A DNA stretch of 64,000 nucleotides from Gautieria morchelliformis (Eukaryota; Basidiomycota; Agaricomycetes; Gomphales; Gomphaceae). This document shows positions 10,453 through 20,346 of this stretch, one piece after another (position 1 is the stretch's first letter; each line of letters opens with the position of its first letter). The position numbers and the translations under genes were made by a program. A model generated the notes under the pieces. It had not been told where the DNA came from. It did not search any database and saw only the letters and a program-made list of their open reading frames with translations. The stretch spans positions 36,562 through 100,561 of the forward strand of contig WHVA01000424.1 in NCBI GenBank assembly GCA_015179125.1, given 5' to 3'.

Positions 10453-11250
10453 GGCGCATGCTCGTCCAGAATGAAGTTCAGCTCGTCACTGGCAATGGAG
10501 CTCTGGAATGGGTGCATGGATGGTTTTGAATGAGCGGTGCTGTAATGCTAGTAGACAATGGGGGGGGGGATGAGACGATGATAGGGTGAGCCGTAGGACA
10601 CAAACATTATATGCCGGGGACTTGTTGCTAAGCCAGCGCGCCTCCACGTCTGGAGTTACTAGCGGGGGTCGGGGTAGGACCAGGGCGTGCCTGTGTAGGG
10701 TGCGTGGGCGCCGAGGCAAGCGTGTGACTCACGGTCCTTCTCGAAGGGAATTCTGCTTTGAGAGCGTCATGGTTTGGGGAAAGATATAGGTCGCGACTGG
10801 GTGCCCAAGGGGCCGGGGCCCCAGGTGCGGGAGATCGCGTGGGAACATGCAGACGTGGGTTGGGGACAGCGTCAGCACGCCGAAGGAGGGGGCGACGTCG
10901 TCGTCGTCGTCGTGTGCGCACCGGGGGGGCGCGTGGAGGGGTGCAGTGCGCGTAGAGTTGGTGCACGAAGAGGGAGTCGGCGGCGGAGGACGCGGCGACG
11001 TCGTCGCGTGCGCACGCAGAGGGCGTGTAGAGGTGGCGGGCGCGGAGGAGGCGGCGGCGGAGGTGGAGGCGGCGGCGGCGGGGGTCACGTTCCTGGGTGG
11101 TGGTAGCCTTGGGGGTGCAAGGGGAGGTGTGTGGGCGGCAAAGGAAGGATTGAGACGTCCTAGAAAAAGATATTTGTATATTAGCTCAGCCATGTCCCAT
11201 AGAATGACCAGCCTTAGCTTGTTTATGGGACACGGCCCCCAGTGACCACA
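10453..11250. other. GC-rich low-complexity region upstream of the zinc-finger gene
   Basis: The region is very GC-rich, with a (GTC)n microsatellite near 10896-10912 and GGC/GGT-rich runs around 11040-11105. Long ORFs on both strands, rich in Pro/Ala or Gly/Arg, are what such composition produces and are not evidence of genes. It could be the 5' region of the minus-strand zinc-finger gene. Confidence 0.5.
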
Positions 11251-12923
11251 CAGTGGGTGCCGGGCATTTCCCGCAATGCGCCAAACCTTGATGGCGATGG
11301 CGGGACATGCGCTAAAAATGCAACGCAGGGCGGCTATGGGGAAGCGCGCGGTCTCACCGAGCCACTGCGGGAAACGCGTCCCTCGCGCCGCTGAAGGAGT
11401 TCCTCAGCAGTGCGAGGGACCTCCAGGTGGTGGGCCGGCGTCCCCTTCGCTAGCGCGGTCGCAGGCTCGCAGCGGTCGTGGCTGGTGCTGACATAAGCAG
11501 CTCCCGGCAACGGCCGTCGCGCTGTCTGGCTTGGCAATGATCGGTTACGAGTTTGGACCGTGGGAAGTAGGTCCCTGTTCGTATGTCCAAAAACGTGAAC
11601 AATAGGGATTTCACATGGGTGGATTGGACCAAACATGACCTATCAAGAGAAGCCATGTATTCAAGTCAATGAATAGAAGACGAGAAGACAAATGATGAAT
11701 AGTCGTCTTTGGCGATCCTTCGCTCGCCTGTCGGAGATCGCATCACATGTCTGAATCCGACTTAATTGGCAATGGAACGACAGTCAGCGTAGTGGACGAA
11801 CCGCTGTTACGACCATGCTCTCCCTGACGATCTCCGACCGGCACTATGGCTATACATGGGTATAGGCTCCTCTCTTGACTGTAAGGACGAGACTGATCAA
11901 GGTTCAATCTACTTATCCTTCCATTTCCAATTATACAGGAAAATTAGGCTTAGGACTTCGACGGCGACTCGGGGCGGGGGGAGGGGGAGGTTGGTTCCAT
12001 GATATTGTGCTCCTAGATATGCTGTGGATGATCAGAATCCAACAATGTCACCCACGTGTATCAGTCTGCCTGCAGCGCCGCCATATGTATCCCCGCTGTA
12101 TCTTTCCACCAGACCCTGCCAGGCGTTATCCGACATGGCGTGAGTATGAAGCTGGAACCTACATGCATCACATGAGCGGGATGCCGGTCGTTTCTTCCCA
12201 ACAAAGAGCTCAAATGGGCGCTGTGGTTTATGGCGGGTGGGTGTGTCCATTCATGATTGGGAGTCTGGAGATGGCGTATGCGCCCGGCGTCTAGTACACT
12301 AATATCTATTTCTGCAAGTTGCAACGTTCTAGGGTTTGGGGATACAGTGTCCTGGCGCCCCACGTCCAGTATTAGGGAATCAGCCGCTTAGAACGTTTGT
12401 ATCTGTCCCAGATCCTGGCACACCCCCTCATCTTGGCGACGTGGTTGCAGCGAGATTTACCTTCAAGTACTAGCCTCTTCCTAGAATCATGCTAGCGCGC
12501 TGTTTCCAGTACTGTATCGAGATACCCGGCCCCCTTTCCACCACGACCCTGCACGATGGAGTTGTCCGCGAGCTGGGGTCCCCGTGGAAGCGCGCTGGCT
12601 ATCCAAGTGGCCAGCAGATATAAAAATCTTGTCAGACCACCCATACTACCGTCCCTTATCTTCCACTTGCTTTCTATTACACCACAAGTGTTCAAAACAT
12701 TTGTGTCCACCCCGGAGTGTATGGACAGCGACGGGCTGAACGTGATGGGAAGCCTGTATGTGTGTCTTACGGTGCACAACATATCCCCCTTCGTCTTTAT
12801 ATTCACTAATGCTCCTGTTCTTCCCCAAACTGGCTTACCTTATATCTCACTCGATGAACACGCTCGTGAGCATGCTGGTTCGTTCACATCCCGTCATTTA
12901 TCTCAGAAATACACACAGGAATG
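11251..12923. other. No recognised gene
   Basis: I recognise no domain in this 1.7 kb. The plus strand from about 11,990 to 12,294 has a proline-rich reading (LPAAPPYVSPLYLSTRP in one frame) and a second open stretch in another frame, which could be exons of an unidentified gene. A TATA-like AGATATAAAAATC lies at about 12,617. Copia-1 begins at 12,924. Confidence 0.3.
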
Positions 12924-13045
12924 TGTGAGCGCAGTGATATCTGAGTTCGGAAGAAGATGAGTATGATTCTTCTTCCGAACTCAGCCGCGTACTGTATAGT
13001 ACGACGGGCGACTAATGCCCTGACTGCATCACGTGATGCAACACA
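12924..13045 (-). repeat. copia-1 3' LTR (about 122 bp)
   Basis: It runs from TGTGAGCGCAGTG to GATGCAACACA in plus orientation. It contains the inverted repeat CTGAGTTCGGAAGAA / TTCTTCCGAACTCAG, with 15-bp perfect arms around a short AT-rich loop. The 5' LTR carries the same motif with an extra partial copy. At about 120 bp it is unusually short for a copia LTR. Confidence 0.75.
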
Positions 13046-13070
13046 CCCCCTTGATGCAGTCAATCTGCGA

Positions 13071-16000
13071 TCAGAAGAGCCCCATAGCGCGACGGTGCCG
13101 TTCTACCGATTCACGAGGTAACGCTTTCGTTAATAAATCGGCTGGCATATCCTTCGTGGGCACGTATCCGACTTGGATGGCTCTCTGGGCAACTTTCTCC
13201 CGCAACCAGAAGTATCGGAGATCCAGATGCTTCATTCGCCCGTGATGCTCTGGATTTTTGGCGACGGTGAGTGCGGATTTGTTATCGATGTAGAGATGAG
13301 ATGGCTCCTCAACCCTCGAACCGAGTTCATCGAATAGGCTTCGTAGCCAGATGATTTCAGTACCGGAGAGGGTCGCTGCCACGAACTCGGCTTCTGTCGT
13401 GGATAGGGTAACTATGTTCTGCAGTTTGCTGGCCCAGCTAACCGTTCCAGTCCCGATCTTGATGAGGAAACCAGATGTTGAGCGACCGTTGTCTGGATTT
13501 CCTCCGTGATCGGCGTCCGTCCATGTCCGAAAGGTTTCGCCTGTGTTATTTGGCGCGAATGTGAGTGCTAGGTCAACCGTCCCTTTTAAATAACGTAGGA
13601 GATGTTTTACGGCTGCCCAGTGTGCTGGGTCCAGATTTGAGTTGAATCGAGCGAGGCATCCAACGGCATAGGCGATGTCAGGGCGAGTGGCAATGGCCAG
13701 ATAGTTCAGTGCTCCAACTGCGTTCAAGTAAGGTAGGTTTTGCATTTCTGCTATCTCCTCTGGTGTTGATGGTCCCATTTCTGAGCTTAGGTTTAATCCG
13801 GGGCTCATAGGTGTGAATACAGGCCGGCAGTCGGACATGTGGAATCAATCGAGTAGTTCCTCGATGTATTGTTTTTGTGAGAGCTTTAGCGTCTTCTGCA
13901 GGCGATCATACTGTACTTCCACACCTAGTAATGATCTTGTTTCTCCTAAATCCTTCAATTTGAAGACTTCGGCTAGACGGCTTTTGACTCTATCAAGATC
14001 GTGTCTCGAATTTGATACCAGGGTGAGGTCATCAACGAAGACTGGTATAACGATCTTGATGGTCTCGCTTGTCCAGACATAGACACTTGGGTCGGATTTA
14101 AGACGTGTGAATCCCATGTTCTCAAGTGCCGATCCGAGCCGCTCATACCACAGCCTTCCACTTTGCTTTAGTCCGTAGAGTCCCCGCTTGAGCTTGCATA
14201 CCCAGTCGGCACCCCCTTGATGATATCCTTCTGGTTGTTCCATATAGATTTGGGCATCGTCGCTTAGGATCCCATTTAGGTATGCATTAGAAATGTCTAT
14301 GGACTCAATGTACGCTCCCTGAAGTGCCCCTTGCGCCAGTATCGTCCGCAGGGCTGCCCATCGCGTGGTAGGAGCGAACACCTTGTCGTAGTCGATGCCT
14401 GGTCGCTGGGTATAGCCTTTTGCCACCAGACAACTTTTGTATTTGTCCAGGGAACCGTCTGAGTTGAGTTTAATTCGGAATACCCATCGTGAACCAATGG
14501 CTTTTTCTCCAGGTGGCAGTCTCACCAATTCCCATGTCCCGTTGTCCAAGAGCGCTTGGATTTCTGCGTCTGTGGAATCCTTCCATAATGGTGCGTCAGA
14601 GCACCGCATTGCCTCAGCGAATGTTTTCGGGACACGATCATCTTTGATGGTTGCATTGAATGCTATCTCAATGGTGTCAGGTGAGATTAATTTTGCTCTG
14701 GTGACGTCCAATCCATCGTGTATGAATTCCAGGGCCTGGATTATTGAGGCTCTGGCTGCAGCACCCCCTTCAGGCCCTGGATCGTCATGATCGGGAGGTG
14801 GTCGTGGTCTGAAGAAGGGGTCATGGAGATACCGGTAGTCGGGGCAGGCAGGAGCTCTGCTGGAACGGCGGGGTTGCGCAGGAGGTGCGGGTGGAGCGGG
14901 GTCTGGAGTTGGAACTGGCGGTTCAGGGGCAGGTGGGGCTGGGTCTGGAGGAGCTGGTAGATCATGGTCAGGTTGGTCTGAGATAGGAGGAGGTTGGATT
15001 TCATGGTGGGCATCTGGTGGGTCTGGGTCAGGTGGTGCAGCGACCTCATTTGAGAGTAAGACGGGTGTTGATCTGAGCAGACTTTGGGTAGGGTTGTTAG
15101 TGGAGAGGCCCGGGAACTCAGTCTCGTTGAAAATAACGTCGCGGGATATGATAGTGTGCTTTGTGGTGGGATCGAGACAACGCCAACCTTTATATCCATT
15201 TTCGAAGCCAATATAGATGCATTTTCGAGATCTAGGCTGAAGTCCATCCCTTTGATCCTTCTGCACGTGAACATGCGCTGTACAGCCAAAGGTACATAAC
15301 ATTCCCAGATCTGGTTTGTGGCCATGCCAGGCTTCGTACGGCGTCATGTCTGGCAGTGCAGAGGTTGGTGTGGCATTGATAATACGGACTAGCAGTTGTA
15401 GGGCGTCTCCCCACATTGATGCTGGCAGACGAGCTTGTTGCAGTAATGCAATCGTTCCTTCAATAAGAGTGCGGTTGGTTCATTCCGAGATTCCATTTTG
15501 TTGTGGCGTACCCCTCGTAGTGTGCTCATGGATTATCCCCTGGTGTTGGAAATGCTCGTCCCATTTCCGGCCTATATATTCCCCTCCTTTGTCGTCCCTG
15601 AATCTCCTCACTCGTGATCCTGTTTGGTTTTCGGCAAACACCTCATAGGATCGGTAAGCATCGAAGGCCTCATCCTTTGATTTCAGGAGGTACACACATT
15701 GATAGCGTGTATGATCATCTGTGAAAGTTATCCAATATCGATGACCGGACGGTGTGCACACAGGGAGGGGTCCATGTCCATCGGAGACAACAAGGTCGAG
15801 TGGTTTGGATGTACGGCTTTCGCTTCTTTTTGGGAACGGATTGCGGTGTTGTTTCGCCGCAATGCATGGTTCACAGATGGGTGGCATGCTTGCCTTGGAG
15901 TTTACATGTATTCCACGGGCCATGTCATGTTTTAGAAGTCTTTCCAAACGGGATGACCCTATGTGTGCAAGTCGCCTGTGTAATAGAGATCGATCTACGA

Positions 16001-17258
16001 TGGGTGACAATGTGGAGAATGCGTATTCTGGGTTAGGGATAGTGTTTCCGGTTAGGAAACCAGTTCCGTTTCGCACCGTGGCGCAGAAACGTAACTCTCC
16101 ATCTTGGACGAATGAGATACGGCTTCGCACAATATTGACGGTAAAATTGTGGTGGGTGGTGAGGCGGACAACAGTTAATAGATTATTTTGGAGGGCTGGT
16201 ACATGTAGGACGTTCGAGAAAATGATGTCCTGTGCCGTTTTCCCGTCAATTATAGGGGTGAATAGAATCTGTCCCTTTCCGGTTGAATAAACGACTTCAT
16301 TCGTGGCTAATCGGATGGGTACGTGGTAAGGCTCATAGTTTCGGAGCCAGTGTCGGTGTGGAGTCATATGACTTGTCGCTCCCATGTCTGTGTTCCAGCG
16401 TAAGTTGGCATCGTCGCCATGGGAAGGGAAAGACAGCCGCAAATTCGCGTTTCCAGCGAGTTCCTGCGTATTTTCGCTCGGGGCGCTCTCTCTGGCTTGG
16501 TTTGCGGCCTTCCTCTTGTCATTTCGTGCTGGTCTAAGCTCTGAGTGAGCGATCCAGCAGCGATCTGCCAGGTGCCCTCGCTTTTTGCATACTGCGCACG
16601 TAAGAATAGTACTCTTTTTGCTTCGAGTCGTGGACGGTGCGGCTACTGTTGAGATCGTAGAAGCCTGACGTTTCAGGTCTTCATTTCGGAACGCTGTGGC
16701 CATGGTGGTACGGTCAAGGGTGCTGATCAGGAGGAGGGCGGACGTGAAGGCTCCATATTCAGCTTGATCGAGTCCCGTAAGCGCCGCGTGTATGCCGATT
16801 TCATCGATAATGTTTTGCACGGTTAGGGTATTCGGTGCAAGGGCTATAAGATCATTTGTAGCAGTGTTAACACGGGTGATATAGTCTATAAGAGATTCGG
16901 CGTCATCCTTTCGTACATTTAGCAGTTTTTTCATTGCATGGAATCGACTGTTTGCAACTTGCGACCGGTGCGCTGCTCTTAGCATCTTCCACATCTCAAT
17001 GGGATCGTCCATCATGCCTTCAACGTGGATGTATTGTGTGGGCAATAAGGATTTTAATAGGATGCCGGCCGCTTCCTCCTTTTTCAGTAGCCATTTCTCA
17101 GCCTCTGCTGCGTCGGTTGGCCGTTTGAATTCTTCGGTGATAATCCGCCACGCATTGATAGTCATTAGTTCGCCTTGTAGCGCTACCACCCAAACGTTGT
17201 AGTTTGTGCTTGAGAGCTTCGTGCTCTTCGTGTGGTTTTCCGCTTCTGAATCTGACAT
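13071..17258 (-). pseudogene. copia-1 Gag-Pol polyprotein with two nonsense codons
   Basis: The frame is continuous from the ATG at 17256-17258 (MSDSEAENHTKSTKL) to 13071. In order it has gag with the zinc knuckle CAVCKKRGHLADRCW; an aspartic protease region (TDMGATSHMTPH); the integrase HHCC region (HRRLAHIG ... CEPCIAAK) and catalytic core (VVSDGHGPL, FRDDKGGEY, PQQNGISE); RT (GSRWVFRIKLN, FVDDLTLVS); and RNase H (WTDADHGGNPDNGRSTSGF, LSTTEAEFV, YIDNKSALTVAKN). It is interrupted only by TGA at 15480-15482 after NGISE and TGA at 13845-13847 after EELLD. Both fit CGA to TGA changes, and no frameshift is needed. Such a mild lesion load suggests fairly recent activity. Confidence 0.9.
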
Positions 17259-17300
17259 GGCGATGATCTCTCCTTCGACTACGGCGCGGGGCCCATAACC

Positions 17301-17433
17301 TGTGAGCGCAGTGATATCTGAGTTCGGAAGAAGATGAGTATGATTCTTCTTTATCTCCAAGATACTAACTACTTGCCTGAGTTCGGAAGAAGATGAGTAT
17401 GATTCTTCTTCCGAACTCAGCCACGTACTGTAT
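17301..17433 (-). repeat. copia-1 5' LTR, truncated and internally duplicated
   Basis: It shares its start TGTGAGCGCAGTG with the 3' LTR and ends its similarity after CGTACTGTAT. It contains an additional roughly 52-bp unit with a second CTGAGTTCGGAAGAAGATGA block before the inverted repeat. The outer U3 portion present at 12,995-13,045 is absent here. Confidence 0.75.
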
Positions 17434-17483
17434 CTATAGTATAAAGTTCTAGGGGGGGCGGTTGTGGGCCTCCCTATATGAAA

Positions 17484-17897
17484 ACAGCACGCTCCACTGA
17501 CATAATCCTGACATAAGCCTGACATAATCCTGACTAAGACGCAAACAAACCATGCACTATGGCGGGGCTTGAATGCGAGCGGCGCAGCCGCGAGCAGCGT
17601 CTAATCCTGACTAAGACGCTGCGCACGACGCGCGTTCTCTACCCCCTGCCATCACGCTCTCCCACCGTCCTCCCAGCGTGCTTCTTTCATACAGCACGCT
17701 CCACTGACATAATCCTGACATAAGCCTGACATAATCCTGACTAAGACGCAAACAAACCACGCACTATGGCGGGGCTTGAATGCGAGCGGCGCAGCCGCGA
17801 GCAGCGTCTAATCCTGACTAAGACGCTGCGCACGACACGCGTTCTCTACCCCCTGCCATCACGCTCTCCCACCGTCCTCCCAGCGTGCTTCTTTCAT
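17484..17897. repeat. Tandem duplication, two copies of 207 bp
   Basis: ACAGCACGCTCCACTGACAT begins at 17484 and again at 17691. The two units differ at two visible positions (a T/C and a G/A). Each holds the hairpin GCGGCGCAGCCGC followed shortly by GTCTAATCC. The hairpin core GCGAGCGGCGCAGCCGCGAG also occurs in reverse at about 27,070, in a region that shares other short words with this unit. Confidence 0.9.
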
Positions 17898-17989
17898 ATC
17901 TATTTCTGTCTCAGGTATGTTCTCACCTCCTGGATCAATTGACTGACCCTGATGAGGCATGCAGAAGCTTTTCATTCACTGGTGTGTCT

Positions 17990-18795
17990 CTCATTTAATT
18001 TTCGCTTTTTTAACTCATTTTTGGCCCCTTTTTTGGCCAGATTACACCTCTCAGCTCCTCTTCACTCTGCCTGTGGGTGTCTGCCTGCATCCTGGTGAGC
18101 ATCCTGGCCCCATTTTCGCTTTTTTTGCATGGTTTGCTCATGCAAGCAGCTCTGCAGTGCCTTGGGTATGTTTTTCTCTTTTATTTTCGCTTTTTTAGGC
18201 TTATTTTTGCCTTTCTCATGCCAGATCTATCCTCCCAGCCTCATATCTCTTAGGTATGGTTTCATCCTCTGAGCAATTCCCCTTTTCTGTGTTAATTTTC
18301 GCTTGTTTGCCCCATTTTTTCCCCTTTTCAGGCCAGATAACACCTCTCAGCTCCTTTTCACACTACCTGTGGGTGTCTGCCTGCATCCTGGTGAGCATCC
18401 TGGCCCCATTTTCGCTTTTTTTGCATGGTTTGCTCATGCAAGCTGTTCTGCAGTGCCTTGGGTATGTTTTTCTCTTTTATTTTCGCTTTTTTAGGCTTAT
18501 TATTGCCTCTCTCAGGCCTGATCTATATTCCCTGCCTCATATCTCTTAGGTATGGTTTCATCCTCTGAGCAATTCCCCTTTTCTGTGTTAATTTTCGCTT
18601 TTTTGCCCCTTTTTTTCCCCCTTTTCAGGCCAGATTACACCTCTCAGCTCCTCTTCACTCTACCTGTGGGTGTCTGCCTGCATTCTGGTGAGCATCCTGC
18701 CCTCATTTTTGCTTTTTTGCATGGTTTGCTCATGCTAGAAGCTCTGCAGTGCCTTGGGTATGTTTTTCTCTTTTGATTTTGCTTTTTAAAGTTTA
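17990..18795 (+). repeat. Tandem array of about 296 bp, nearly three copies
   Basis: CTTGGGTATG recurs at 18161, 18457 and 18753, giving a 296-bp period. Each unit holds pyrimidine-rich tracts ending in CAG or TAG, such as TTTTCAGGCCAGAT, and donors such as GGTATGTT and GGTGAGCA, so it looks like alternating short exons and introns. It lies directly upstream of the plus-strand gene at 18,839. Confidence 0.85.
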
Positions 18796-18838
18796 TTTTG
18801 GCTGTTTTTCAAGCTTACTTAGGCCTTTTTCATCCCAG

Positions 18839-19749
18839 ATATACTTCCAAGCAGGATGATGTGAAGGGCACTCAGGCAAGGAAGAAAAAGGGTGATGCCA
18901 GTGGCGTGGAAGTAGACATCGTTCTGGATGAAAGTGTAGGTGTGCGTGTGACTTTGCATGGCAGCCGCATCTGATATTATAAGAATTATAGTACATCGCA
19001 TCGCTTTGGCATACACTTTCCAGGAAAAGGGACAAAACTGTGACAAATGCAGCTGGCAGGGGCAAAAAGAAGAAAGCTCATATTCAGGACTTGAACGCCG
19101 ATTCTGACACTGAAGGATCTGAGATCGAAGAGCATGGCCTACCGACAAAACAGGAAAGGGATTTCATGGAGGCGTTGAAGGCAGAGTATTCAAACTGTGG
19201 CAAACCGGCATGTGATTCAAAAGTCTGCAAACTGAATAAGAACGGAGAGCACATGCATTTATCATGGTGCCAACTCCAGTCCTGGGTAACAGCCTTGGTG
19301 AGTACAACCTTTTCATTTATATGTATTACTCGCTGCTAATAATGCGAATTTAGGTTTCTAACATTCACGGGGTCACTCTGAAAGTTCCTCCAAACAACAC
19401 TCACTTCGAAGATTTCCATTATTGCAAAGATTCTATTCAAAAAGAGAAGACTGATGAAGGGTCAACGGCAAACCTGCCTGGCGCTGCATTGGGTCTTCAA
19501 GGATCGTTTCCTATGATGATGTTCCCACCAATTGACTATCAAATGTTTGCTCAGAACATGGTCCTGAACCGCCCTGTTACTCCAGTCAATCCTGACAAGA
19601 GACCGGAACAGTTGACCCCTGCGACTCCCGGTGACATCGCTTACCCAAGCATCGAAGAGTTTCTTGACGATGTCCGTAATTGGCCTGGAGGTTGTCCCAG
19701 TCCTCTTCTTTTGCCAGTTTCGAAAGGTGTTTATCTCGCACACCTTTGA
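18839..19749 (+). CDS. Unknown intron-bearing protein gene, 5' end unresolved
   Basis: There are three exon blocks: 18839-18935, 18992-19297 and 19354-19749. The introns are GT-AG, of about 56 nt each, and join in phase 0. The protein has a basic Lys-rich start (QARKKKGD, RGKKKKAHIQD), an acidic stretch, then a cysteine/histidine cluster CGKPACDSKVC ... GEHMHLSWCQLQSWV, then VTLKVPPNNTHFEDFH, and a C-terminal part with YPSIEEFLDDV. From memory, Cys-His proteins of this shape occur in Agaricomycete genomes as repeated, uncharacterised families. I assign no function. No start codon is visible in the first block, so translation may start in the 296-bp array. The last roughly 70 bp overlap the 3' end of the opposing gene, so one or both C-termini may be rearranged. 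Confidence 0.6.
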
Positions 19750-20346
19750 GCCGGTAAGCTAGGTGCGGCATCTTTTTCACTGTTTGATAGCACCCTATCG
19801 CTTTGAAGATATGTTCCTCGACCTTCTTGTAACTGACAGTGGCAGGAAGCTTCACACGCTCAACAAACCCTTCGGCTTCAGTACCGTCTGGAACACGCAA
19901 GATAATTACTAGGCCGTGAAATGAGCATCAAATTATAAATGAAAAATATGATGGAATACCAGGTTCATCAATATCCTTTACCTGTTTGGGAACTGCCACC
20001 TTGAATAACTCTTCAGACTCTGAGTCTCGATTAGGGTTGTTGGGCTCAGCTTCGGACTCGGATGCACTTTGAGCCAGATGGGTCTCTTCCTCATATGAAG
20101 ACCCTGACTCAGATTCTAAGTCTTCAAAAGTTACTTTTTTTGCCGCCTGACGTTTTGGTCGAAAAGTGCTAGTAGTTTGAACAGATTCTAAATAACTGGT
20201 GAGCTTGAAATAGCATCATTATATATAAACCGACCTTTGCCTTGAATTCCCGCTATGTCAGGTAACAGTTCCTCTGGAGGTTCTTTGACCTTTTTCGTTG
20301 CTCGTGTTGACTTGGTGGGCTGTCTTTTATTTTTGTTATTTCCCAT
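19680..20346 (-). CDS. Unknown nuclear-type protein gene, three exons, C-terminus truncated
   Basis: The start ATG is at 20344-20346 (MGNNKNKRQPTKSTRATKK). Exons 20235-20346, 19960-20187 and 19906 to about 19680 join in frame through introns of 47 and about 52 nt. The N-terminus is basic, the middle is an acidic Ser/Glu-rich segment (FEDLESESGSSYEEETHLAQ), and the folded part reads FVERVKLPATVSYKKVEEHI ... YRLKGVRDKHLSKLAKEEDW. This last part looks like a small ubiquitin-like or PB1-like module and recalls uncharacterised Agaricomycete proteins. Similarity appears to stop at about 19,680, where the frame enters the antisense of the plus-strand gene. It is probably truncated at a rearrangement point. 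Confidence 0.6.

Larger units (their letters stand above)
12924..17433 (-). mobile_element. copia-1: Ty1/copia retrotransposon with very short LTRs
   Basis: This is a near-complete minus-strand copia element: 3' LTR at 12924-13045, polypurine complement CCCCCTT next to it, Gag-Pol, a primer-binding-like CCCATAACC at 17292-17300 (complementary to the anticodon arm region of initiator tRNA-Met, as in many copia elements), and a 5' LTR from 17301. The 5' LTR loses similarity to the 3' LTR at about 17433, so its outer end is missing and no TSD can be matched. Confidence 0.85.

Noticed and set aside
10628-11245. Overlapping Pro/Ala- and Gly/Arg-rich ORFs on both strands
   Set aside because: They are explained by extreme GC content and a GTC microsatellite. 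No frame is favoured.
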